64,000 nt of DNA, taken from the NCBI GenBank assembly GCA_963969365.1, contig OZ017753.1, positions 558,001 to 622,000 of the forward strand. Reading direction: 5' to 3'. The notes beneath the pieces are model-generated. The model did not search any database. It saw nothing but the letters and a program-made list of their open reading frames with translations, and was not told where the DNA came from. This DNA comes from Asterochloris sp. CNOR1 (taxonomy: Eukaryota > Chlorophyta > Trebouxiophyceae > Trebouxiales > Trebouxiaceae). Shown here piece after piece: positions 44,677 through 56,019 of this stretch (positions within the stretch are counted from its first letter, which is position 1; every line of letters starts with the position of its first letter). The translations under genes and the position numbers were made by a program.

Positions 44677-47600
44677 TCAATCTTCAGGAGGATTGGAGGC
44701 GGTGGTATGCTCTAGGCTGGTCCTTGCAGAGCGAGAGCTCTCGCTGGTGCTGCTGCTGCCCAGCTCAATCATGACATCCTCCTGATCCTGAGCTGCAGCA
44801 GAGGCAGCTCCTGCCTCTTCGTCCGCCTGCTGCACCGCGGCTGCGGCTGCCGCAAACAGGACGGCTGCCGTGCCGCTGGCTCGCGGCGCCAGGAAGGTTC
44901 GACTGCCCAGCTCGGCCACGTTGACCATCAAGCTGCTGCGCTGCGGGGCTGAGGGCGGGTCCTTGCTCTCGTACCGCAGGATGCTGCTGCGCCCACGCAG
45001 GCTGTGCCGCAGGGGCGCCTTGCTGGCGCTAAGTGTGCGGCTGGGGGCGGGCATGGACAGCTGTGGCCGCAGGGGCAGCCTGCTGCCAGGCGTGCCGTCT
45101 CGCTGCATCTGCAGCAACGCTGTGTCGAGGGCCACCATCTCCGGGTTGTGTATGCTGTGTCTCGGGGTTGGCAGCAGCTGCAAGGTCTGCGTGACGTCAA
45201 ACTCCAGCTCGCTGCCCTCTTCGCTGGGCAGCGACTCCTGGCTGGGCTGTCCATCGTGCCCCATGCCCAGAGCCACCGATGGCACTCCACTGCCTGGCGA
45301 GGGCAGCCCAGCAGGGTCCACACCCGCTGCCGCCGCCTTGCCGCTGGCAGGGGACGGCTGGCCCCTGCCCAGAGGCTCCGACGCTGCCTGGAGTGTAGCT
45401 GGAGCCTCCCCACTGCTCCTTGCGTTGGGCTGAGAGGCCCTGCTTGCAGATGCAGCCCTCACCGCCTGCGGCGGCGCCGGCGGGGGCCTGTGGGGCACCA
45501 GCGACCCTGCCTGCTGGCTCAGCTGCCGACTTGGGCTGCTGTGCTGCTGGCGGGGCCCTCTCCTGCCTGTACCCTCACGCACCGCATGCTGCGGCCTCAC
45601 GCCTGCGAATGTGGCGTCTGGGAACTCAGCAATGGCAGTCAGAGGTTCAACGACCTCCTCCAGTGCCTGCAGAGTGATGCCCATGGCGGCGGCCGACATG
45701 GGCTCGTTCTGCAGCAGCTGCTCCAGCGCCTGGCTGCTCACGTGCTGCAGCAGGGCGGTGCGGCTGTGCGAGCTGACAGGCTGCAGCTCTGCCCGCCACC
45801 GGCCGCTGTCCGGGTGCCTGCCCGGCGGCCCTGCCAGCAGCGCCGACTCCGTCAGGCTCCGCTGTGGGTACCTGCTCCCGCTCATGCTGGCCTCCGCTGG
45901 ACCCAAGGGCGCTGCCAATGCGCCATCAGTGGTGCTTCGCAGGTCAGCAGTGTTCTGGTAGCTGCTGGGCACTGGGGCTGCCTGCTGCCCACGGGCCACC
46001 TGAGAGGCCAGCAGCGGCATGGAGGCCATGCTCAGCTGGGGCTGCAGCGACTCCTGCTGCCCTGACTGGCTGTGCCTCTCAAATCCCTCCTGAGGGTCTG
46101 CAGCCCCCGCAGCGCCGCTGTCGGCTGCGGCGGTGCCCAGCTCCAGCGCCTCGTAGCGGCTGCCACCCTGGGTGCGCTGACGCCCGGAGGCAAAGGGGTT
46201 CAGCGAGGCGATGCGCTGCGGCGTGTAGCTGTGGGAGCGCGGCTGGCCGGCACCAGGCGAAGCCAGGGGGTCATCCCTGAAATGCAGCCTGCAGCACGTC
46301 AGCAGGCAGGTGAGTACTCAGAAGGGGGCTAAGGCAGGGTCCCCAGCACCAGGTCAGGCCAGAGGACGCCCCCTCACATAGAGCCTGCAACTCATGCACA
46401 GGGACGCGAGCGCTCAGAACAGGACTGGAGAGGGTGAGCAGGCTGCCCAGCGCCGGGCAAAGCCAGAGTGTCATCCTTGCAGTGCAGCGTGCAGGACACC
46501 ATATCTGCTGTTGAGAGGGCTGCTGGGCAGGGGCTCCCAGTGAACAGCAGGACTCATGCCAGCCCTCACAGTGGCAGCCGCTTGCAGACAGCATGCACTG
46601 CAAGCTGGTAAACAGACCTTGTGCTGTGGTGCCAGCATTCCTGCACTCTTGCAAAGCGCTGTGCTGCAAAGACGTGTTCAAGGCAGAGGACCTGCATACC
46701 TGTGGTGGCCACCCTCGGCTGAGCTGTCCAGGGCTGCCTTCAGGAGGGGGGAGCCGTCTGGGCAGCCTGCGGCGTCCTTCTCCACAAAGGGGTTGCCCGT
46801 CTTGGAGCGCAAGATGCTCCGAGGCCCTGCAGCAGCCCCTAGTGGTGGCACGCACAAGCCTGGAGCACAGCTGTACAGGGCGATGAACAGCCCCCTTGCA
46901 GGGGGAGGCATCAGCATGGCCCCCCAGCACAGACGTGACCATGCTCGGGCAGGCCTCCGCGACCATGCGTGGGCACAGGCCTTGTCATTCTCCATGTGAG
47001 ACCTGACAGTGCAGCAAAGATCACACAGCAGATCAATACTGCTGTGGCTGGGCCCCTGTGCAGCTACCTCGCTAAGGCTTCTCACCTTTGCTGCGGATGC
47101 CAAAGTCTGTCAGGCTGGTCAGGAAGGGGTTATGCCCAGAGGCGGGCGCCTTCTTTGCCTGGGGCGCATCTTGGCTCTCCTGCAGCAACAGCTGGATCTT
47201 CCAATGCATGCTGAAGCTTTGCAGTCCCGGGGCACCCTATGGCCATGTCAAGACACGCAGCCGGCTCTATGTCCATTGGGCCACTCTAGCTGCATGCTCA
47301 GCGGCAGCCCACAACTGCTCTTTCTGAAATCGTGCCCTGCGTGCTTCAAGCAGGAGTCTGCAGCCATGCTGGGACAGTGCATCTGTCAGAAGCTCGTCAA
47401 CACATAATGGCACAGCAACTGCCTGCAGCCTCACCTGCGGTATAACTCTGGGCCCCATCAGAAGGACGGCAAACCACGAGATTGTGGCGGCAAGGATGAT
47501 CCCAAGCACAGCAGTCGTCACAATTGTGAGGCTCTGAGTACCTCTCTGCTGCTGCCCATATCTCAGCGCCAGTTCAAGGGGCACTGCAGACAAAGCTCCC

Positions 47601-50600
47601 TGGATGCTCCCCTGCAGCCAGCAGGTTGTTTTGGGGATGGCTGCATGAGCAGCAGATGATCAAAAGCAGGGAGGCACAGACTTGACAGGGAGCTGGCATG
47701 GCAGCTGAGCACAGCTGAAGGGGTGAGCTGCTACAATGGCAGCAGTTGTATGTAGCAGAAGAGGTGAGCCCTCAGGAGGCATCAGGAGGCAGTAGCTTGG
47801 TGGAGCAGAGCACAAGTCATGAAAATTGCCCACCTTGGCTTGAGTGTCAGGGATTGTAGAGCTCACCTTACTGAGCAGGGCAAGTGCTGCGAACATGCCC
47901 TGCTGTGAGGGAGGGCTTGATGGCAGGCCCATGCGCAGGCAGGCCAGAGTGGCTGCCACTCGTCCAGCCAGTCCCACAGCCACAATGCCGATGGCCTTGG
48001 GTGCCACATCGTGCGCAATGCTGCCGAAGTCGAGGGCAGCTCCTGTCAGCGCGAAGAAGAGGGGCTGCACCAGGCCCTGCCACAGCAGCAGCGCCTGGCC
48101 GCTCACCCTGGCGCAGATGTCATGGTCACCTTTCTCTGCAGGCGGGCAGGTGGGAGGGCTGCATGCCATTGCTAGCCTGCTGCAGTCATGACTTGGTCGC
48201 AGATAGCATGCTCTGCAGACGGCGAGGCAGGCAGAGGCTGCAGTTTCATGCCTGGCCCAAGCATGAAGCCAGGAGCATGGAGCCAGGGGGATCTGACTGA
48301 CTGCCTGGAGAACGGGATATCATCAACAAAGGATTTTGCTGATGGCCGCCAATGAACCCTCAAGGCAGTACAACCGCAGCTGCCTCATCTGAGCAAGTCC
48401 ATTGCCCTGCAGCTGCAGATGGGGCGTGAAGGCAGCACAATTGCAGCTGCCTCACCTTACCTTGGTGGCTGTGGCTGCCAGAGTCAGGCACATGAAAAGT
48501 GCCAGCTCTGGGGTGCCTGCTGCTTGTACAGGCGCCTGGCTAGATCCTGCCGGCCTGGATGACATCAATTTGGAGGCAACAGCTGGCACTGTTCCCCCCA
48601 CCAGCAGCCTGTCTGGTCTGCTCGTCTTCAGTTGCGCCACGCATTGCCCAGAAGGCAGGCACTCATCTCTGCAGTGCCCTGTGTGCCTGCTGTGCAAAGC
48701 CGGCTGCACTGCCAGCCATCCTAGTGCCCGGCCACTCTCCAAGCAAGGCTTGCAGTACGCCCTTGCTCACAGCGTTTGGCCTTCCGAGAGCAGCCCACCT
48801 GGTGTCAGGCCCTCCTCAATGGGCCTTTTCCAGTAGGCCCTGGCCACAACTCCCTGCATCATGACGGCCAGGCAGCCTGACCCCACAAACCCCCATCGAC
48901 TCCTGCAGGCATCAGCACGCAACACACCTGAGCTGCAAGCAACTGCAGGACTTGAACTCAGCTGAGTGGTAGCTTTGCGATGCATGCTAAGCGTGGTGGC
49001 ACAGGCATCAAGCACATGAGCCAGCACCCCCACCTGGTTGTGCCTGTCCGACGGTGATGGCTGAAGGGGCAGCTGCTGCCAGATGCACAGCGAGGTGCAC
49101 CGCGAGCGCCGCAAAGTATTGTGCAGGCACATGCCACCCAACCCTTCCTGCCACCAGACCGGTCACTGTAACCAGCCCTGCTCACCCACAGAAGATCAGC
49201 AGCTCGCTGAACATGACTCCTGCCAGCATCCTCACGTTGCTGCTGGCCCACACCAGCGGCATGCTGGTCAGCATCCCAGCTGCGGCGCCAGCAGCGGTCC
49301 CCACAGCCAGGCTGATGGGCCCGTGCAGAATCTGCAGGGGCAGGCTGTGGTGGGGAACGGCCAGGCCTGCACAAAAACATCAGGGCTCCTTCAGAACCAC
49401 AGCGTTGAGTAAGGTATGATCATGTCATGGCATTGACTGCAGTCAGCATGGGTGGCTGCCAGCATGCACCTTCGGAAGCCTGCTGAGACATGCATGCCCA
49501 TTCTTTGAAGATGATGTGTTCCAGCAGATAGAGCGACAGCAGCGTCCTTACTATACATCAGCACAGGTGCTTCCAAAGGGTGCATCACGTGGATCTGGCC
49601 GCCTGGCGGGGCCGCGCCAGTACTCACCCAGCACAATGCTGAACCCCACCACTGCCAGCATCACATCCAGTCCCGCAGCACTGTTGATGATCCCAGGGAG
49701 CCCTGCAGCCAGGACCCTGGTCTGCATGTGGCAGCACAACACCGCGTGTCTGCCAGGCACAGCATGTCACGCACAGCTCGCAGGAGGTTCCCCTGAGAGG
49801 CTACAAGGACAGAGACAGACTCAGACGGCTGCTGCTCATGCCCCTGCTTGTGCAAGGCAGTAGGCAGCATGAGTGGTCCCTTCATCACACTGCACTGGGG
49901 AGCCAAGAAAGGAGGAGCCTGACCTGACTGAGCTCCATACCCCTGCCGCTGCAGCTCCGCCATGCCCACAGTGAGGCTGCAGGGGCCAGTGGCTGCCAGC
50001 AGGCAGCCGCCCAGGATGGCCAGCCACACGGGCAGCTCCATGACCAGGCCCAGCATCACGCTGACCAGGGCAGCCTCGGCCAGCCAGGGCGCCATCCCCA
50101 GAGTCAGTGCAATGCCGGAGGTTCTGAATGTCTGCAAGCAAGGGTACCATCAGCAGGGGCCTCGCATGTGCAGGTTGCAGACAGAGCCCCAGAATCCCAA
50201 GAGGCAAGGTGCAGAGCGCTGTAGGGCCGTGTGTGGCACATGGGGGGCCAGTGGCCAGGGTTGCAGCAAGGTCTGCTCTGCGCTAGGCCTGCAGCTGGGC
50301 CTGCGGGCCCGTCCTTACCTGAAGTTCAGTTCGCATGGCTGTGATGAGCAGCATCACCGCCAACCCTGCCAGGCGCAGCTTGCTGGACCATACAGATGGC
50401 AGCCCCTGCAGGGTGGGCAGTCACAGATCCACGCAGGCCGGAGGGTGCCTAAAGGCCACAATCAGCCACCCAGGCAAGGTTGAGGTTAGCCAGGCACAGC
50501 TCAGGTACCTTTTCAGCAGATTGTGCTGTTACAAAATGCTGCGTGGCAAGTCAGCATGGCATTTGACTCACATCCACAGCGCCCACGTTCTGCAGGAGGA

Positions 50601-51196
50601 GGCCCACCAGCAGCATGCCGACTTGGACTGGCAGCCCAATCTGCAGCAGCCACATGCGGTGAGCACCATCATTGCGCTCGACGTGTGCACATGTGCTGCA
50701 TACAACGCAGGCAACAACCCCCAGGCTCCCTGCAGCGGAGCTGCAGTGTGACATGATGTAGCGCGGCTCCACTGGGACTGGGGATGCACCATCAGCTGCA
50801 GGGCAAGAAAGGGGCCTCTGCATGGGCAGATGGGGCGCCCACCCTGCTGGCCACGAAGCCGGCGGCATGGGAGCACACCCACAGCACGGACAGCGCCCAC
50901 ATGGGCCCTGGTGGCCTGAAAGGTGCCCCGATGGCCAGCGTGAGGCTGCCATAGGCAATCAGCAGCATGATGAGGATACTCCCCGCCTGGAGGAAGGCTG
51001 CATGGCAGGGCAGACATCGCTTGAGTGCCCCCCTGTAGGTCAGAGACGGCAGCAGGAGGCAGGGCAGCAACTCAGACTCACTCTCATGTGGAAACTGATG
51101 CCGCAGCCTGTAGCACAGCCTGGCCTTGTACTCAGAGGGAGGTGGGGAGGCATCAGCGCCCTCCAGGTCATCACCATAGTCTCGCTCAGGTGGCAT
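44677..51196 (-). CDS. SLC9B/NHA-type monovalent cation/proton antiporter with long cytosolic tail
   Basis: Start ATG at 51196 (MPPERDYGDDLEGADASPPP). Membrane exons read in family order: LLIAYGSLTLAIGAPF; IGLPVQVGMLLVGLLLQNVG (human NHA2: PGLPPLPPLLGMLLAGFLLR); LAGLAVMLLITAMRTELQ; TLGMAPWLAEAALVSVMLGL; GLPGIINSAAGLDVMLAVVG (NHA2: GVPTLLMAAGSFDDILAITG); GQALLLWQGLVQPLFFALTG; GSIQGALSAVPLELALRYGQ (NHA2: KATVQAAIGSVALDTA); and a last helix IVTTAVLGIILAATISWFAV. A cytosolic tail of about 600 residues follows, mostly one exon (about 46277-44677), Ser/Pro/Gln-rich with RSILRSKTGNPFVEK and an acidic LEFDVTQTLQ. The family exchanges Na+ or Li+ for H+. The second aspartate of the ion-binding pair appears as valine. 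Confidence 0.87.
46230..46510 (-). repeat. Tandem copies of the start of the large tail exon in the preceding intron
   Basis: The exon edge (plus-strand GGCACCAGGCGAAGCCAGGG...CCTGAAATGCAGCCTGCAGCACG, 46249-46302) is copied near 46347-46402 (CAGCACCAGGTCAGGCCAGAGG...GAGCCTGCAACTCATG) and near 46448-46505 (CAGCGCCGGGCAAAGCCAGAGTG...GCAGCGTGCAGGACACC). The period is about 100 bp. Confidence 0.75.
48310..48460 (-). repeat. Duplicated block in an antiporter intron
   Basis: CAAGGCAGTACAACCGCAGC and GAAGGCAGCACAATTGCAGC, each followed by TGCCTCA, lie about 70 bp apart near 48360 and 48430, just beside a splice donor (minus strand). Confidence 0.65.
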
Positions 51197-51592
51197 GATG
51201 AACCCCTCTCAGATGCGCTGGGTGAACAAGCTGGGTGACCTGGAGTGTTCACCTGCTGAAGGCTTCATGCAGTGGCCTTGCCATCAGCTTGAAAACAATC
51301 AGCCGGCCTGCACATCGGCTTATTGGCCAAATCTGCTGAGTGGCAGAGCTACTTGCAGTGCGTGACTTGCTTGAACTGCACCAGACCCATGCCAGACGGA
51401 GCTGGCATTCCGGGGCCAGCAGCTTGCAGCCATACAGCGCCCCCGAAAACCAGGACTCTAAAACTATTAGTCCGTGCATATGCAGCTACCTGAAGCCAGA
51501 CACATTGGTGGACTGAGGCAAAGCGATCTCATGAGGCATTGCATAGGCCCTGTGTACCTTGACTAGGCTGGATTCATGCTTCACTTTGGACA
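51197..51592. promoter_or_regulatory. Divergent intergenic region
   Basis: These 396 bp lie between the antiporter start (-) and the EamA carrier start (+). No gene or clear motif is visible; the promoters of both neighbours are expected here. Confidence 0.35.
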
Positions 51593-54167
51593 ATGTCCTG
51601 GGCCAGCGCTGCAGCAGCTTCCAAGGTTCAGCAAAGCCATAGCATGCATGCTCAGGACAGTCCCACTGACAGAATAGGTGCCTTTGAGGTAGACCACACT
51701 GATAATAAACATGCCGTATCTCATCGGCAACCTGAAATTGGGCCAGCATCACCTCAAGCCCAGGCACAACACGAGCCCAGGCCGCCATCAAGGCCATCAG
51801 TCCCAAACCCCTCTGTGACAGGTCTGGCAATTGCGCCCGGCCATGCTGTTTGGGCAGACGTGATCCCCTTAAAACCCCTCTGCACTCTGCCTGCAGAGCC
51901 TGAGGCGCTGCTGGGCATGGTGCTGTATGTCGTCAGCACGCTGGCCATGAGTGCTCAGAGCACAATGGCAAAAGTTCTGGGTGAGGCCACGACCCTCGGG
52001 GGGCCAGCGCCATCAGTGCAGATTGATAGCTGTGGCTGCCATCTTGGTGCCTTGCGGCGTGCTCAGCAGGGCACGCTGCTGCTGCCCCTCCTTGCTCCAG
52101 CGCCCCATCCATAGACCGCACTTGTTGACTCTACATGCCAGCCTGCTGTCTGGCCCTGCAGGTCAACAGGGAATGCCCCTCTTCCCTCTCGTGCTGGCTC
52201 GCAGCATTGCCATCTCAATTGGCGCTGCAATTCCCATCATTCAAAAGCGGCCTGACCCTTTGTTTGGCAAAAAGTAAGGCCTACACTGCTCAAGTCACTC
52301 TGCACCTCTTGGAGCATCCACCAAGGTGCACTTCCACTCCCGTCTGACAGACTGTGGGTGAGCTCTTCCAGTGCTGCCTGCAGGAGGAAGTGGCTTGTGA
52401 TCAGGGGCCTGTGCAGCTTCACATCTGTCTCTCTGCTCTACCTGTCAGTGTCTCTGATGCCCCTCTCAAACTCTGTGGTGCTGCAATTCATGTCGCCCCT
52501 GTTCGTGGCGGTGGCAGCCCCACTGGTTCTCGGAGAGCAGCCAAACAAGTGGGTGCTGCATGAGACCGCACTTTGCGAAGCGCTGCACTTTTGCATCTTT
52601 AGTAGCATATATCTCCAGCCCTGGGCTGTGCATATCCGCAGAACATCCATCATGCCCTCTGCTCTGCAGGATGGTGTGGGTCGGCATCCCGGTGTCTATC
52701 ACTGGAGTCATTTTGATTGCACAGCCTGCTGCCCTGTTTGGTGGGGCCAGCAATGGCGGCCTGACTGCCGGCGCCGTGTTCGTCGGCCTGTCGCAGGCAG
52801 CCTTTGCCGCTAGCCACAAGATGTGCATCCGCTACCTGAAGAGCGAGGACTCCAGCGTGCAGCTCATGTACCTTGGTGAGACTCTGGTTGGCAGTCAGGG
52901 TCAGTGGGTCCAGGGAATGCATGATTCGGAGCTGACATGCCCCTCTCCTATGCTTGCCCTGGGCACATCCTGGCACTGGTGGGGCTCCCTCTTGCAGCAT
53001 CATCCTGGGCATGCCCATAGTTGGCTTGACCTGTGCCTCGCCTGGATGCACTCAGACGGTTGCTGGCGCTTGAAAGGTGCTCCCTGTAAGCCACTCCACT
53101 TCGCAGCAGCTGAAATGGACCCCAGCCTCTATCTGTCTGCAGGCGGCGTCTCCGTCCTGGGGTCCCTGTTCATGTGCCTGGTCACCTGGAGCTTTGCCGT
53201 GCCCGCCACGTTCACTGGGTGGCTGCTGCTCATCGGCACAGGTGCGGGGGTTGCTGATTCCTAAGAACGGCACTTCGGCCTGCCGCCAGCGCGCTAATGT
53301 GCTGCCTGCAGCTGACCCGCGGAGCTTTGCAACAGTGCAGCAGCGCCCAGCAGCTGCAGTAGTGCGGGCCTGGTCAGCCTGTTTTTGAGGGCAGGCATCT
53401 GACTTGTGCGTTGCGCAATGCTTTGCAGCCGCTGGCAGGGCACAGCTGTGCATCACACTGGGAGCATGAGAGTTTGCAAATGCATGAGGGATGAGTGGGG
53501 TCCGCTGAAGTTGGCCCCTGTGCTCCCATCCTGCTGTGCTGCCTTCCAGCTGTGCAGCTGCGGTTGGGTACTGCAAGGGAGCCCGACAGACCCTTACTCT
53601 GGTGTGCAGGCCTGACAGCCCATGCCGCTTAGTGGCCCGTAGAAGCATGCACTCCTTCATGCGCCTTACATCTCCTGTGCATACAATCTGAGCTGAGCTC
53701 AGCCATTGGCCTCTAGTTGTGTCTCACTGCCTGCTGGCTGCCCCAATGCCTGATGTGTGCGCACCCCGTACCGTACAGGCGTGACAGCCTACACTGCCCA
53801 GTGGACGGTGACGACAGCCCTCAAAAAGGTGGGGGCATCTCTGGCTACGGCCATGTCCTACCTGGGGGTGGTCTGGTCCATGCTGCTGGGCTTCCTGGTG
53901 TTCGGCGAGGTGCCCTCCCACCTCTCGCTGGCAGGCGCTGCCCTCATCTGCAGCTGCTCCCTGCTGCTGGGCCTGGCTGAGCACAGGGTGCAGTCAGCCT
54001 GGCTCAAGGAGATGGTGTCGGCTGGCTATACGCACTATGAGCACATGCAGGCCGCACTGTCACCCGTCAAGCAGTCTGTGCACAACGCTGTGGAGACCAT
54101 GCAGCATGCTGCTGCCTCTGTGGCGGGGCGCAGCCCTTCATACCAGAGGCTTGCGGATGAGCAGTGA
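51593..54167 (+). CDS. EamA/DMT-superfamily membrane carrier
   Basis: Six exons, 51593-51980, 52162-52273, 52384-52548, 52670-52875, 53143-53241 and 53779-54167 (TGA), total 1359 nt in one frame, 452 residues. A hydrophilic N-terminus of about 95 residues precedes ten hydrophobic segments arranged as two EamA repeats: LLGMVLYVVSTLAMSAQS, LARSIAISIGAAIPI, VIRGLCSFTSVSLLYLSVS with LMPLSNSVVLQFMSPLFVA, GIPVSITGVILIAQPAALFG, then the second half with SVLGSLFMCLVTWSF, TAYTAQWTVTTALKKVGA, MSYLGVVWSMLLGFLVFGE and LSLAGAALICSCSLLLGL. The pattern fits the SLC35G-like branch; the substrate is unknown. A soluble tail of about 50 residues follows the last helix. The first exon is taken as one uninterrupted block; an acceptor at 51896 could mark a separate upstream exon instead. 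Confidence 0.9.
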
Positions 54168-54919
54168 CTGTGCTGACCAGCGATGCTCCCCCCCCACTCT
54201 CATGACTCTGACTTTGTTAACACCTGATCATCTGCCATCACATTGATCTTCATGTTAAAATGAGTCTTTGTCAACAGCCAGCATGAGGCTGCAGGCTTTG
54301 CCCTGAATTGCTGAACCCCCCCTTGACTGAAAATAGTCTTTGGAGCCTTCTAGTCAAAGCATTTTGGTGCAGCTGTGAGTCATGAAAACAGAACATAAGG
54401 TGCTACCTGCCGTGTGAAAAGTTGCCGAGTGCTCATGTACAGCACTGATCCTGTTGCTGCAGGACCCACTGTGAGCAGCCTTGAGAAGGCCACCTCACAA
54501 ATGTCAGCATGGCCTTTGGATCCCTTCAAAGGGTGGCCTCCTGCAGGCATGTCTTCGAGCTGTGGCTCACATCAAGGAAGAACCACAGGACTTGGGATCC
54601 ATAGCTGCACTCATCGTGCTCAGATATACCGCCTGCAGTGTATCAGAGCACCGTGAACAGCCTGGGATGGGGTGTGAGACCTGCAACAGGGGGGGGTGGG
54701 ACCGGGAGCGAAACGCTCACTGCACAGGGATCCAGTTAGTGTTGCTGGCCAGCATTGAGAGTTCAGCAGACGAGCGCTGCAGCGAATGACTTCATGAGCA
54801 ATGCTCTTCCAGGTCTTGGCATATCTGATACCTGTGCTGGAATGAGTGGTGAAGCTCACATGTCTCAGTGATCAGGCTTGCCTGTGATTGTCCTACAACA
54901 GCCCGGTGCAAGCTTCACC
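54168..54919. other. Intergenic region without recognised features
   Basis: These 752 bp lie between two genes on the same strand. It should hold the 3' end of the carrier transcript and the LOG promoter. I found no coding exon, RNA gene or clear repeat. Confidence 0.4.
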
Positions 54920-55953
54920 ATGGAGCTCAAAAGCTGTGCTGTGTTCTGCGGGGCCTCTGCAGGAGCAAGGCCTATCTACATGCAAGCAGCTCAGGCTCTG
55001 GTGAGGAGGCTGTGCCGACACCAGCTGCACATGGATGCTGACCGCAGTGATGTGCCTGTCCAACCTGATCTCCAGGGAGAAGAGCTTGTGCACCGCAACA
55101 TTAGGTTAGTGTATGGGGGAGGGAGCGTGGGGCTCATGGGGCAGGTTGCGAGGACTGTGAGCGCAGGGCTTGGTGAGCTTGTATGTCATGCACTGTATCA
55201 TGTACCTGCCTGAGGTGGGCATCAGCGGCCTTCTTTCTTGTGCAGCTCGCTGGCACTGTCACGAGGCACTCCCACGTGTCCCTGCAGGCCCTGGCGCTGT
55301 GGTTGGCGTCATTCCAGAGGCACTCAAGCCACGAGAGCTGTCAGGTGAAACCATTGGGGAGCTGCACACTACCCAGAACATGCATCAGCGGAAGGTGGGC
55401 TTGCCAGAGGTTGCTGGTGGCCTGCCATCCTGCCTGTCATGCCTGAACCTGCCTGACCTTTGTGCAGGCACTCATGAGTGACCTGGCTGACTGCTTCATA
55501 GCACTGCCTGGTGGCTGGGGAACCATGGAGGTGAGAAAGGGACCCGTTTGTAGCATTGATAGCGCAAGCAGCTGTGCACTCCTGTGCAGCAGAAGCAGCT
55601 GAGCATCAAGCTGCTGCAGGAGCTCCTAGAAATCGTCACCTGGGCTCAGTTGGGGTTCATCAAGAAGCCAGTTGCAGTCTTAAATGTGGATGGCTATTAT
55701 GATGATCTCTTGAATATGTTTGACCACGCAGTGAAGGAGGGCTTCATAAAGTCCTCCCTGCGGGAAATAGTCATCAGTGGCAGCAACCCCATAGAAGTGC
55801 TTGACAAGCTCAGCGCTTACAAAGGTAGGGTGCTGTGCTGTGCTCTCTCACGTGATTGAGTCCAGCCTATGGGCTTCAGCAGAAAATCGCTGCTGTGCAG
55901 GGACAACATCACTCATTGAGCTGAAGCAGGGGATGCCAAAGGACGTGCGATAA
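54920..55953 (+). CDS. LOG: LOG-family cytokinin riboside 5'-monophosphate phosphoribohydrolase
   Basis: Six exons, 54920-55000, 55076-55172, 55288-55394, 55468-55530, 55620-55824 and 55901-55953 (TAA), give 201 residues, the normal LOG length. The protein reads SCAVFCGASAGARPIYMQAA, then LVYGGGSVGLMG, VVGVIPEALKPRELSGETIG, NMHQRK and the signature PGGWGTMEE (PGGxGTxxE). It ends with LEIVTWAQLGFIKKPVAVLN, DGYYDDLL and KEGFI. LOG releases free-base cytokinin from its nucleotide in the cytosol. The 75-bp first intron is confirmed because removing it yields ALGEELVHRNIRLVYGGG, as in plant LOGs. An alternative acceptor about 40 bp upstream of exon 3 stays in frame and could add residues. The 3' end is 66 bp from the convergent EF-hand gene. 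Confidence 0.97.
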
Positions 55954-56019
55954 AGATCAGGCAAAGCTGAATGAAATCCTTGAAATTTTTGAGCCCCTTA
56001 TACTGGAAGGGCCTTGGAA

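Noticed and set aside
45004-46065. A plus-strand open frame of 353 codons
   Set aside because: It is antisense to the antiporter tail exon, which has better codon use and continuity with upstream exons. The plus frame has no recognisable domain.
50960-51090. An intron at GAG A|GTGAGT in the first antiporter exon
   Set aside because: The strong donor sequence is real, but no acceptor downstream restores the phase before ILIMLLIAYG. The uninterrupted frame is kept as a provisional model.
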